Positions 13,573 to 24,300 of a stretch of 64,000 bases of DNA are shown in pieces. Position 1 is the first letter of the stretch. Each line of letters opens with the position of its first letter. This stretch comes from Eremophila alpestris peregrina (taxonomy: Eukaryota > Chordata > Aves > Passeriformes > Alaudidae). A program made the position numbers and the translations under genes. The notes under the pieces are model-generated. The model was not told the origin of the DNA. It ran no database searches and saw only the letters and a list, made by a program, of their open reading frames with translations. The stretch lies in the NCBI GenBank assembly GCA_009792885.1, contig WMCF01000008.1:18713578-18777577 (forward strand), read 5' to 3'.

Positions 13573-14560
13573 GGTACACCACTAGTGACTTTCATTTAAA
13601 TGGACTTTATGGCACTGATCACAACCCTCTGGTCCTGGCTGTTCAGCAAACTTTTAATCCTTCCTCACTCTCTGTTTATGTAACCCAGATTTTGTCATCT
13701 AATCTGTGATGATGTCATGAAAAACTCCATCAAAAACCCTACTAAAGTCAAGGTAAACACCCACTTGTCTCCCTTCATCTACCAACCTGGTCACCTCACT
13801 GTACAAGGCTGTCAGGTTGGTTAGGCAGGGTTTTCCTTTCATAAACATGCTGACTACTCTTGATCATTTTCTTATGCTTTACTGTCTTGTGCTTTGAGTG
13901 AGTCAGCACTTGTGGCTGCAACCACTCAGACTGCGTGGATTTCTGTATGTTCACCTGAGTTCTCCTCACCATGGTCCTCCTCTATAAAGAGTTATTCTTC
14001 CTTGCTCCAGGCTTTTCTCTGGTCTCAGGGCCCTGTGATTCCCAAAGACTGGTCTTGACAGTCAAGAGTGAAGAAAAGAAGGCACCAAGTACCTTGGGGT
14101 TTTTTCCATACCCTTTGTCTGCAGCTCGTCCTCCCTATGCAGCATTGGGGTGCAGCATTGGGGCCAAGTTTTCCTTAGTGTTCCTTTTTCTGTTTATGTA
14201 CTCACATTATCCTTTCTTTTTTATCCTTCTTATCCCTTTGCCAGATTCAATTCCAGGCCAGGCTTGGCTTCCCTAACCCCATCCCTCCATGATCAGAGAA
14301 CTCTGCAGAGCAGCCCATTCACTCTACTCCCTGGCACAGTGCTAAGTTCCAAGGTTGGAGCAGGTTGCTCAAGGATTTGTGGGGCTCAGGTTCTGCAGCC
14401 TGTCTGTGCTATCAGTTCCTGAACTTAATCACTCTCACTGTGAAGACATTTAATTACCTTCAAAGACAGCCTAGCTCCATTGTCTCTTAACTCCATTCCA
14501 GGAGGGAAAGACCTCCTTAGGCTTAAAAAATTCAGCTTCAGAGCCCCTCTTCCTGCACTA
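13573..14560 (-). mobile_element. CR1 LINE fragment, reverse-transcriptase region
   Basis: The + strand reads as the antisense of the avian CR1 polymerase region. It has the 'acaccactagtgac' block, then 'gcactgatcacaaccctctg', 'ctaaagtcaaggtaaacacc' and 'gtcaggttggttaggcaggg', in the usual order and spacing. The LINE therefore lies on the - strand. The copy is 5' and 3' truncated with many substitutions and indels, so it is dead. The right boundary is approximate. Confidence 0.7.
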
Positions 14561-14669
14561 TGTTCCTCAGGACCCCAACACCTTAAGGGTACTCCACCAT
14601 CTTCTTTCTAGTTTCCTGATATTTCCCTTCTACTGAAGTACCCAAACTGGACAATTGTAACAGGTTAAT

Positions 14670-16078
14670 ACCAAAAGATTTAAAATTATGGTCACCTTCA
14701 AAATTTTCACCTCTTCTGAGTAATTCCTTTGATTAAAGTAACTTCTGACATTACTAAAGGAAAAACTATGCTGACATCCAAGAGTTAAAAAACTATTTAA
14801 TCTTTCTAGCTAGCCATCCTCATGTGAAGATGACATGGTTTGGGATATTTGAGAAACTATTTAATCTGGCAACTGAAGCAACAGTTTCAGGAAACTGAAA
14901 CTTGTTAATTGAATTAGGGTAAAGGTGAAACTTTCTTGTTCAAATACCTTTTCTGCCTCCTCAGACTGTGAAATTCTTGTACATCTGTTTTATTTATTAT
15001 TTCCAACAGCCAAGAAAAAAGGAATGGACTGCAGTGATTTGATAATTTAGATGCTTTCAGCCAGAACACTGTAGGGTTCAGAGTCCAAGTTTTATTTCAG
15101 AAAAAAAATCCAATAATTTAACAAAGCTTTATTTTAACGTGATCCCTTGGAAAGTTTGTACTTAGAACTTCATGCTGATTGCTCAAACTCACAGGAAAGC
15201 ATCAGGAACAAAGCAAAGGAAGAATCCCAAACCTATATGATTTGCTTACATAAAAAGGACACATCATTATTAGTAATGTGCTCTAAAATATGGCAATAAA
15301 AATGAAATGAAGTCATAAAAATATATCTTTAAAGCTTTAGCTAGACCTTGTAAGCCAGATGATGCAGGCTTTAAAATATTTTCTTCCTATATGTTATTAC
15401 TTCATTTCCTAACAGGAGCTACAATAATTTACAGTATAATAGGCAGGGATTATAATAAACTGGTTAAAGAACAGAGTTTAAAATGCTAATTTCATATTCT
15501 CATGCTTTTTGTGAAATGGGGACCTATGTATGATATGCTTTAGATGAGGGCTTCCTGACAGCAAGAAAGATTCGCCTACTTTTTTCAGAGGTAATTAAAA
15601 AAACAAAGCAATAAATCGAACAATATTAGTATTATGAAACATTCCCAGGCCCTAGTCTGAGGAGACCAACTTCTTCCAAAATATAATTATTATTTATGAC
15701 TAATCTTTTTCCCATGGAGCATAGCTTGGATCATTGATTCTCTTTAGAACTTATCAGTTAATGTCTCAAAGGAAGGCATTTAAGCCAACAGCAAACAGGA
15801 ATGATGCTGAGATGGAAATGATGTAGAAGAATTTAAACCAAAAGGGCTAAACAAAAAAATATAATCAAAGGAAAAAAAAGAGTGTGTAAAATTTACATAT
15901 TTGTTCTCACCTTCCAACGAAAAAATGCAATATAACACGAGTCTTAAAGTCTGCTTGCTCGTTCCATTAGATTTGCCTGCTTGGTTTTACCTTCTAGAAA
16001 CAGGTCTATTGATTCTATGCTTAGATTTTATTCTGAGCAAATTTTTTTGTTTGCAATGCTACAGAACTGATTGCACAT
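14670..16078. other. Intergenic DNA, nothing recognised
   Basis: AT-rich, with no exon-like open frame or named repeat. The left side may include undetected CR1 remnants. Confidence 0.5.
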
Positions 16079-16079
16079 A

Positions 16080-16580
16080 GTCAGGTAGGATAGGGAAGAG
16101 AACTGGAAAAATGAAAACTCATGGGTTGAAATTAAGACAGTTTAATAGGGAATGCAAATGTCACAGGCACAAGCAAAACAAAGCAAAACAAGGAATGTGC
16201 AGCTGTATCCAGGAAAGCAGGGCTCCATCACACATAATGGTGGCTGGGGAATACAGATGTCACCACTCCAAAAGTCCCACCCTTCCTTCCCCTCTCTTTA
16301 TGTGCTGAGCATGAAGCCATATGATGTGGAATGCTCCTTGGGTTGGTTTAGGTCAGAAGTCCTTGCTGTGTCTCCTCCCACCTTCTTGTGCACGCCCAGC
16401 CTCCTCGCTGGTGGGGTGGTACACATAGCAGAAAGGCCTTTGACACTGTGCAAGCACTGCTCAGCAATAAAAAAAAATCTCAGTAGTGTCAACACTGTTT
16501 TCAGCACAAATACAAACCACAGCCCCATACCAGCCGCTGCAAAGAAAATTAACTCTAACCTACTCATAAGCACAGAAAAA
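16080..16580 (-). mobile_element. ERV LTR (avian ERVL-like), reverse orientation
   Basis: Read on the - strand, the segment follows the order of a common avian ERV LTR. First comes a 'gagttaattttctttg' block near the 5' end. Next is a run coding-like in appearance around 'gtgctgaaaacag', then a CCCACCAGCGAG-type block. A short TATA-poor promoter region follows, and the 3' part has 'ctattaaactgtctt' and 'caacccatgagttttc'. The open frames here (for example 16298-16615 on the - strand) are by-products of the LTR. It is diverged, and no target-site duplication could be fixed. Confidence 0.75.
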
Positions 16581-16860
16581 TAATTTTGTAATAAATCACA
16601 AGAATAATAGGCCATTGAAACAGAATTTTCATCTTAAAATTAAATGAGAACATGTTTTCATCCCAATCTCTCAGATGAATGATGCTCTGGGAGTCCAGAT
16701 CCTCTAAGGGTATGACCAGATCTTCAGGTGCTCTAGGCCACACAACCTGTTGAATTGAGCTTAGCAAAACTGGAACAGCCACTGGACTGACAAAGGTCTC
16801 CAAGGCTAAGCCCCATCCCTTGACAAAGTTATTTCTGAGCAGCAAGTCAGGCAGTTGCAC
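16581..16860 (-). mobile_element. Repeat segment shared in inverted orientation with 22401-22600
   Basis: The reverse complement of about 16620-16795 matches 22401-22600 closely, including the word 'gctaagctcaattcaacagg' and the following 'ttgtgtggcctagagcacct'. It adjoins the LTR just to its left, and on the - strand it runs into that LTR, so it is probably ERV internal sequence. One 98-codon frame is open on the - strand (16564-16860), but I do not recognise the protein. Confidence 0.6.
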
Positions 16861-17310
16861 AGGGAGGGCGAACGTCAGCTGAGGCTGCGCACAGCACAGG
16901 CATCACTGCATCCCCACTAAGAGATCCCAGACCCACAGTGTCTGAGCAGGGTGAGCACAGCAGGGATGCCCACAACAGTGGGCTCCACTCACCATCTATA
17001 GAAAGCTGAGGTAATGACTCAGTCTAATATCAGCCCAGGAAATCTAATCAACAGCTGGGGAATGATATGGACAAGCAGATGAGGTGAGGCTAGGGGCCCA
17101 GGCTTGAGCTGGAATGAGACTTCTGGCCATGTCGATGGTGGGTGGGTAGGGGTCCAACGTGAGGCTTGACAGGGCACTAGAAATATTTCATAATGAGACT
17201 TGGGAGGCCCAGAGGAGGGGGGTTTCACTATTAGCAGCAGGAAAAAGCTTTCAGCAGGGTCTCTAAACTGTCCTCCAACGTCTGTAGCAAAACATCCCAG
17301 TGTCATTAGA
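16861..17310. other. GC-elevated segment, unassigned (possibly ERV internal)
   Basis: Composition changes from its AT-rich right flank and continues from the repeat on its left. A 95-codon frame is open on the - strand (17019-17306), but no retroviral motif is recognisable. Confidence 0.3.
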
Positions 17311-20287
17311 GTTAGAATTACCTTGGGTAACCAACTGTGAAGGAAAAGTAAATGACTGTAGACAGACCCATAAAAACAAAGAAATAATTAAATAGGTCCT
17401 TGTGGATGAGGAGCTTTTCAGAAAACAGAGCATTGGTTGAGCCTATTTATCATTTGGTAGATGGTGTTCTGACTTTACGGGAAGAATTAAAGCTGCTTAT
17501 TACCTCTCCCATTTTCAGTATTGATCCTGGTGTTCTGAAAAATAGTGCTTGCATTATGATGCCAACTGGTTCCTGGGAAAGTAGACAGTACACAAACCAT
17601 AAATTTCACATTTCCTTCCTGATGCAACAGCATTGCCCATCTTGCCTGTTTTGCTCTTGATTAGTGTTAGTTAAATTTAAAACTATTAAAACATGGGAAA
17701 TATAGATTAAAAGAGACCATCCTGCTCTCTGATTCTAGCCCCCTTGTTTTATGTTCTATAATGTAATGTAATTAATAAATCACTTATTTTTATAAGTAAT
17801 AGATTACTTATTTTGGTGTTGGAAGTAACTGGTGTTTTTGCCATCACTGTTTTTTCAAAGGCTATTCCAAGGTATTTTTTTGCATAGCCTGTAGTCAGGA
17901 TGTGAAACTCTCAACACTACTAACTCTTACAATCAAATGTTCCTGATATATTTTTAAAATAAATGGCTAGTTTTATGACTGGTAATACAATGTTATCTAT
18001 TTTATAAACAAAATGTGATCAATATCTGAATCTGTGACAAGCAAAGCAAGGTCCCATCCTATCAGGCAGGGATTGCTGATCAGATCATCACCATTTCCTC
18101 AGAAGTAGCACTAAACCTCTTTCAAAGGTGTTTATTAAGCAAGCTGAAGAAATGGTATAATCAAAATTAACAACTTCACATTGCAATGAAGTGTTGAAAG
18201 TAATTATGGTAGAGGGAATCTCCACCTGACAGAAATTCAAGAATAGTGAGAGTTTTCTGCCTATTAGTTTTGCATCATTCTCCATTCCTTTCCCCAACTT
18301 TTCTCCAGTCTGTGGCAGTGATATGGTAATACTTGTCCAATAATGGAAAAACATTTAAAAGAATCCTGTTTCCTCCAGCTCTGCATTTTTCAAGTATCTG
18401 ACCATCGCCACTCTCTATTTATTTTATATTTCATTTATCTGTATGCTATTGTGGCTACTCCCAACAGTGAAAGGTCACTAGGACAGCCTTGGTACTGGTA
18501 CTAGGGCTCTTCTGTGACAGGGTTACAAGACCCAAGAAAACTCTCAGTATGTGAGTGCTCGAGTGATGGAATTGCTGTGTAAATTTGGGTAACCTCAAGC
18601 TGCTCTCATTCATAAGAAAGAAAAGAAACTAGCTCTTGTCTTGCCAATATTACAGAAACAGAAATCTACCTTTTGAACCATTGTTCACCAGAACTCAAGG
18701 GAAGCTGTTTACTTGGTTGCTCATTGGTCTTTTATTGTCCAAGTATTAGTTAATACAACTATACTGCATTTTGAAAAGCAAAAATCCCATAGAGAAAGGA
18801 TAGATTCCTGTACTTCAATTGACAGCTTTAACTTTAGATGTTGTGAGCTGGATCCATATCTCTCCGAACACCTGCAATTACTTTTCTGTCAGGAAATCTC
18901 ATATAGTGAAAAAACCCAAGAAGAAATCACTAGGCTACTCAGAAGATCTTGTAAACCTTACCTCTGGCTCTTAATAAATTCCTGCTGTTTCCCCTGAGTG
19001 AAATGACAATTTTACATCGCTAGAATCCATAAATTACATTTTAAAAACCTGAGGTGAAATTCTGAGGAAATAGTTTTTCCTTTCTTATATGAGCTTTCAC
19101 TAAAAGAGAAATGCCAAAGTTGGTATATTCTTTTAAGAGATCTGACTCTTTGGGGTTTTTTATTTTGTGGTCATGAAGATTTCTGATTTTTTTACTAAGT
19201 CTGCTCCATCTGACTATAGAATTAAAATTAAAAAAAAAAGTCTTCCTTTCCATATATGTGATGCTGTTGCAATTACCAATGCTTGTCCTTTGTACCATTT
19301 GAGATGTCCTACTGATTTCAGAAGGATTAGTTATGTCAGTAAGATTAAATGACAACATTTGTGACTATAGAGAATTTAAAAGGATGTTTGCATTGATTTA
19401 CATTGATGACTGTGTGCTTTTAAGCACTTCTGCAGTTAACTTTATGCGCTTCTTGCATTTTATGATATTTTGTTGTATATTTCATTTGCAGCAAAGTCTA
19501 TTGATAATATTTTTTCAAAGCATTGGTGTATGGATTTGGGTGATTCATGATGAGCAAAAATTCCTAGACCTAGGTAGGTACAGAGAAAAGTTTGAACCTC
19601 TGAGAAATAACACTTATGGAAACTTGAAACAATAAAAACAATATATTTCCTTAAGTGAAATTTCAGCTAGTTTCTTACGAAGGAAAGACCCAACTCAATT
19701 TTCTGAATGCAGTCTTGATACTGAATACAGCCTCAGAAAGCCTAGATTGCAAAAGATTAGACAGAATCTTATTGAGATCAAGTTACAAATTAGGAGAAAA
19801 GAAAAATGAGAAACCTGAGAATTATGCAAGTAAATTAAATTTACTGAGAGTATTCTTTGGTCTTGAAACCAGGTGATACAGGAAAGCTTGTTTCTACACT
19901 AGTAACCACTGTTATCCTGGGAAATTAGATGGTTGCATGCCAACTATAGATAGCCCTCATTGGAACCTTTCAATTCCAGTATCAAGCACAGGAATTCTTT
20001 GAGTAAGTTACTCATGACACATCAAAAACTTCCTGCCAAAAACACTAGCTGAAAAGATAAAAGCTTACTAGCACTGGGAGTTGTGTTCCAACAATCAGAA
20101 GCATCATTACAGACTACATAAAGACCTAGAAGTTTTTGTCAAGTATTAAGACTGAATGAAATATGCACATATAAAAGCTCAGATGTAAATAAAAAAAAAC
20201 ATTAAAAAATAAATGCTGCAACAGCCATATAATGTGGGAAAAGCTCTCAAACACTATGTTTATTTTTTGGGGTTTATTATTTCCTGA
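17311..20287. other. Intergenic DNA, nothing recognised
   Basis: AT-rich. Open frames around 18713-18997, 19041-19358 and 19333-19635 overlap on opposite strands or lack any family resemblance, and they have no paired splice sites in a continuing frame. Confidence 0.5.
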
Positions 20288-20869
20288 TTGTATTGGTTTG
20301 TTCCAAGTTACCCCCTTTTGCTGTTTGCCCTTGGTTCTACCTGGTCTGCCTCCCTGATGTGCCCTCCCCTGGCACCTGCCTGTCTCCCCTGAGCCTCTCC
20401 CCTTGTTCCAGAAAGCTCCCTGAGCTCCTGTTCATCTCCCCTGTGCCCTCCCCTGGCACCTGTCTGTTTTCCCCAAACCTCACGCTTTGTTCTAGAGAGG
20501 TCTGTGGGTTCTTCTTGATGATTTGATGTTACATGCTTGTCCCTCCCTCGAGTTGTCCCCATTGCTCCCAATTAATGTCTATCCAGATTGTAACCACACC
20601 CTGATCCCTCCTGATTGGTTTGTTGTCACTGTCCCTCCCCCTGTTTAAAAGTGTTGCACACCCCTGAGAGGCGCTTCTTTGGGTATTCCCCTCTCAGGGT
20701 AATTTGCCAAGCTCAATAAACCCTGAGAACTCAGACCCCCAAAGGAGTCAGCCTCTTTTTCCAACGGTAGCAGGAAACTTTCTACCACTCTTGCACCCGC
20801 CAGGGTCTGTGTGGGTCCTCGACTCACAGATCGTGGCAGGGTCGCCTCTGGGCAGAGCTAGCCCTACAA
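20288..20869 (+). mobile_element. Solo ERV LTR, + orientation
   Basis: The segment begins TGTATTGG and ends near CCTACA, the TG...CA pattern of an LTR. U3 is pyrimidine-rich with internal near-repeats around a 'ccctcccctggcacctg' block at 20360 and 20449. A 'tttaaaag' TATA-like box lies at about 20644. It is followed by a 'caataaaccctgag' polyadenylation signal at about 20714 and a U5-like tail. No adjacent gag or pol sequence is seen, so it is a solo LTR or an edge fragment. The target-site duplication is not clear and the right end is approximate. Confidence 0.75.
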
Positions 20870-21100
20870 GAGAGGGAACACCTGCATTTATTCATGTCGA
20901 TACAATTTTAGATGTTGTGACACATATTAATGCTCTTAGTGCATTTATATCTGGAAATATATCAAAAAGATATATTTAACACATATAGAATACACATAAT
21001 ATGTAAGTTCTATAGATGTTTTGAATGGATATATGTAAATGATAAAGAGGGCAGATGAAAATCAATCCAAAAGAAACAACAAAGGGAGTTCTTTGAGTAA
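20870..21100. other. Spacer between LTR and gene-copy promoter
   Basis: AT-rich sequence with no recognised element. Confidence 0.5.
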
Positions 21101-21109
21101 GATTCACTC

Positions 21110-21281
21110 AAAGGCTCCAGGGTCACTCTGAGTGGCTGAGTGCGCGTGGGGACGAAAGGCCCGGGCTGGCTGGGTTGTGATGTGTCGTGCCACCTGTGAC
21201 ATCATGGGGGACGTGTCACAATGGGGGCAGCTATAAAAGACCACAGCAGGTAACACTGGGCATGCGGTGCTTGGGCAAGCA
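21110..21281 (+). promoter_or_regulatory. Promoter and 5' exon candidate of the ITPRIPL1-like copy
   Basis: A GC-rich stretch in AT-rich surroundings carries a CRE-like TGACATCA at 21197-21204 and a TATA box (TATAAAA) at 21232-21238. About 10-45 bp downstream are two candidate splice donors, CAG|GTAACA at 21250 and GCA|GTGAGT at 21281. The layout matches a gene with a short noncoding first exon, and it sits directly upstream of the coding copy. Whether it is active cannot be told from sequence. Confidence 0.55.
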
Positions 21282-21579
21282 GTGAGTGCACACGTGCTGG
21301 GGAGTCTGGGCTTGGGACAAGGGCAGGGGCAGAAACACTGCACCCAGGGCTGGGCTCTCCCCCTGCATGCAGAGACAGCCCCAACATGGGATAGCCTTGG
21401 GCAGCCCCCATGCTGCTGCTGTTGCTGGGACAGCGGGACAGGCCTTGCTGACTGCCAGCTGTGTGGGGCCCTGTCTTTCCTGCCCTCAGACCCCTGAGAA
21501 TCCTGTCCTCCCTTCAGCTGACGCTAGTTCCCTCCCTCGCAACCCCACTCAAGGCCTTCTCTCCCTCCTCCTGCAGACC

Positions 21580-22462
21580 ATGAATTCCATGGTATTGCTG
21601 TTTGTGCTGCTGAAAAGCCTCATCCAGTACCCGCAGCCTGTGGGTGATGTTTGGGATGAGGAGACCCATCTGCGCATGGAAGTGCACGCAAAGCACCTGC
21701 AATGGGAGAAGATTCAGCTGGAGCAGGAGGTGGAGCAGCTCGCCCTGAAGCAGGTGCAGCTCTTGCAGCTCTTAGCTGCTGCTGTGCTCCTGGTCCTTGT
21801 TGTGGTCCTATGGTTTGTCGGGTGGAAAAGTAGCCTGAGGAGAGAGGAGTATGAAGAAGAAGACGATGGCGCAAATGAAGAAGAAGTCAGAGATGTGGAT
21901 ACGAGTGAAGAAGAAGGCAATGTTTATGGGGAGGAAGATGACAACGATGCTGGCAACGGACAGGAAGTTGACAATGTTGCTGCAGGTGAAGAAGGCCCTG
22001 CTGGAAATGAAGTCGTCAATGAGGCTGCAAATGCAGACAACAACAATGATGTGGCAAATGCAGTCCAAGAAGAAGAAGATGATCCTGACGATAGCACTGG
22101 AAGAATTATAATGGAGCGCATACAGTGGCCTGTACACGACCTGTAGAAAGGCTGCGAATGGACAACTGCCCTCATGGCTAATTATGCAGTTTACTTTGAA
22201 CACGTAGTGTCAAATACTTTCTACCCAGTCCTGGAACGGGCCATCGGGGTGGGCAGTGCTTTCGAAGGCTGGAGTCCCCGCGAGCAGGATGTTGTGTACC
22301 AGGTACTCATCCCCATGACTCCTCCCAAAGGCCACAGCTTCCACCTGGAGCTGGACACTGCAGGGCAGAGGCACGTGAGGAACTTCCGTGTCCGCGTGCA
22401 GCTGTGTCAGTCCAGTGGCTGTTCCAGTTTTGCTAAGCTCAATTCAACAGGTTGTGTGGCCT
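21580..22462 (+). pseudogene. ITPRIPL1-like gene copy, stop-interrupted and 3'-truncated
   Basis: Resembles inositol 1,4,5-trisphosphate receptor-interacting protein-like 1, a membrane protein of the Mab-21-like family. The ATG at 21580 follows an intron acceptor (ctcctcctgcag) that pairs with the 5' exon near 21.28 kb. Residues 1-20 are hydrophobic (signal-like). About 28-62 form a Q/E/L-rich coiled coil, 62-82 a transmembrane segment (LLAAAVLLVLVVVLW), and 88-175 a very acidic low-complexity stretch. An in-frame TAG at 22144-22146 closes a 188-residue frame. The same frame then continues with typical family sequence (NYAVYFEHV, GVGSAFEGWSPREQDVVYQV, PPKGHSFHLELDTAGQ). At about 22401, after NFRVRVQL, it changes into unrelated repeat sequence and stops at 22462. 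Family members are, as I recall, over 500 residues, so more than half is missing. The retained 5' intron argues for DNA-level duplication rather than retroposition. A short membrane protein could still be made. Confidence 0.8.
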
Positions 22463-22606
22463 AGAGCACCTGAAGATCTGCTCATACCCTCAGAGCATTC
22501 CAGTGCACAGTTCAGCCTCATCATGAGGCCTGAAGGATTGTGATGAGAGCATGTCCCAAATCCCAATTCTCTCATTTCATTTTAAGATGAAAACCCTGCT
22601 GAATTC
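22401..22606 (+). mobile_element. Repeat segment that truncates the ITPRIPL1-like copy
   Basis: This is the inverted counterpart of the segment at 16620-16795. Identity begins at 'tgtcagtccagtggctg', exactly where similarity to the gene family ends, so 22401 is the junction. It runs into an LTR that lies in the opposite orientation. Confidence 0.6.
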
Positions 22607-22998
22607 TGGTGTTTTCTCCCCGCCACTGCAGTGGAGTGGGGAGGAGAATCAAAAGTAAAACTTGTAGGTTGAGATAAGAACAGTTTAATAATTAAAACTA
22701 TGTAAAATACAATAGTAAATAATAATAATGACAATGAAAAGGGAGAGAAAAGAACAGAAAAAATTATTTATGCACAATAAAATTGCTCCACCCAATGATT
22801 GATGCCAGACCCCATTTCTGAAACTCAACCAACCCCACTTCCAGGTAACTCCCCCAGTTTATATATTGGGCGTGACATTCTATGGTGTGGAACATCCCTT
22901 TGGCCACACCATTCTCATTCCAAGTCTAAACTACAGCATTCTATCAGCTAGTGAGGAGAAATTAGAAATTCAGCTCTATCCTAGCTGAAACTTGGGCA
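22607..22998 (-). mobile_element. ERV LTR fragment, reverse orientation
   Basis: On the + strand it reads as the antisense of an avian ERV LTR. The part near 22660 has 'acttgtaggttgagataaga' and 'acagtttaataatt', followed by an A/T-rich 'aataataataatgac' stretch. A 'cagtttatatattgggcgtg' TATA region lies at about 22855, and the terminal 'ctatcctagctgaaac' block ends in CA at 22998. It is internally shortened and diverged. Confidence 0.7.
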
Positions 22999-24180
22999 TT
23001 CCATTAATTTACACAGTTTTGCTTCTTTTAACTTGTGTCATCTGTTAAATCATGGTAAAAATCAATTTCACTAAAATAACAGGAATCATGTGTGAAAAGG
23101 AAGGAGACAGCTGTTAATATCCATCCCTTCATGGTTAACCAAGATACAGCTTGGTAACAGCTGTATTGTAACAGCTTAATACCATGTTCTTCTCTGCAAT
23201 AGGGAAAAAAATAGCAAAAAGAAAAAAAAATTAAGAGGGAAACTTCTTTGCTAACACAACTTTAAAAGCATGACAATATTTAAGGAATGCAGTACTCAAG
23301 TGGTTTATCCAGCCAGCAAAAGAAGTGGGTTTTTTTTGCTCACCTCAGTGCTTAAAGGTTCTATCCTCATCATTTTTATAACTCATACTCTAATAATTTA
23401 CAAATCTGAACCAAATACTTTCCCAAGGGTAGCCCTGAGTTTCCCTAGACCAGTGAGAATTTTCAAACGTAACTCTTTGCTGCATGGGAAACTCTCAGAT
23501 GTTGTCAGTTTTTAATAAAAATCTCCTGCTACCTTCCAAGCCTCATTCTTTTGCTGAGATCTAAAAACATATTGCACTATTTCTAAATTAGTCCCACTTG
23601 AAGCAATCTCCAGGGATTTCCTTGCAGATCTCTCAGGTTGCATCACAGAAATGTTGACTTTATGAACAGTGAATGGATTGGAAAAACTGACAAATTTGTC
23701 AAGCCTGAACTGGAACATAAAGACAGCTTGTTTGATGCAGTAAATCATGTGAAAACTATTTCCAAGGAGCTTCTTGACAAGCTGTCAGGACAGTGGTTGT
23801 ACAAGCAGCAGGTAGCATTGCTCAGGACTGGAACAGTGACCACAGTGAGGAAACATGTCGTTTCACCTCTGTATTCCACTTCTTGAGAACCAGTTGTCAT
23901 ATGACAGAAAACATCCTTTCTGTCAGATTGATTTTATGTGCTGAGGCTCTGCAAACTGGCTGATTTGAAAGGTGCACATTCCCCAAGTGTAACTTCAGGC
24001 ACAAAAGTCTAAACTAGGCAGGTTCCCCTTTTCTCAGCCAGTGGGGAGAGACAGGCTCTTCCAGAGACTCCTTCAGAGACCACAGATGAGGTTCCTTCCA
24101 TGAGTTCACTCTAAAATGGCTAATCTCCTGGGTTCTTCTCAGCCCACTTCTCTAGCCAGCTGAGGTCTTCCCAACGAGTA
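22999..24180. other. Intergenic DNA, nothing recognised
   Basis: Opposed open frames at 23512-23886 do not resemble a known family. No RNA gene is seen. Confidence 0.5.
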
Positions 24181-24184
24181 GGTA

Positions 24185-24300
24185 GCACAGCCATCAGCTG
24201 TTCCTCCCAGTTTTGCATCACATTCAAACTTGCTGAGGGTGCACTCCATCAGCTTGTCCAGGCCATTTACAAGTATGTTTTGGGCAAAAATATATCAACT
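24185..24300 (-). mobile_element. CR1 LINE fragment
   Basis: The + strand run 'cctcccagttttgcatcaca', then 'aaacttgctgagggtgcact' and 'ccaggccatttacaagtatg', follows the antisense of the CR1 polymerase region in order and spacing. It is short and diverged. Confidence 0.6.

Noticed and set aside
16298..16860. Two open frames of about 100 codons on the - strand as retroviral genes
   Set aside because: The first lies wholly in the LTR. The second has no recognisable gag, pol or env motif.
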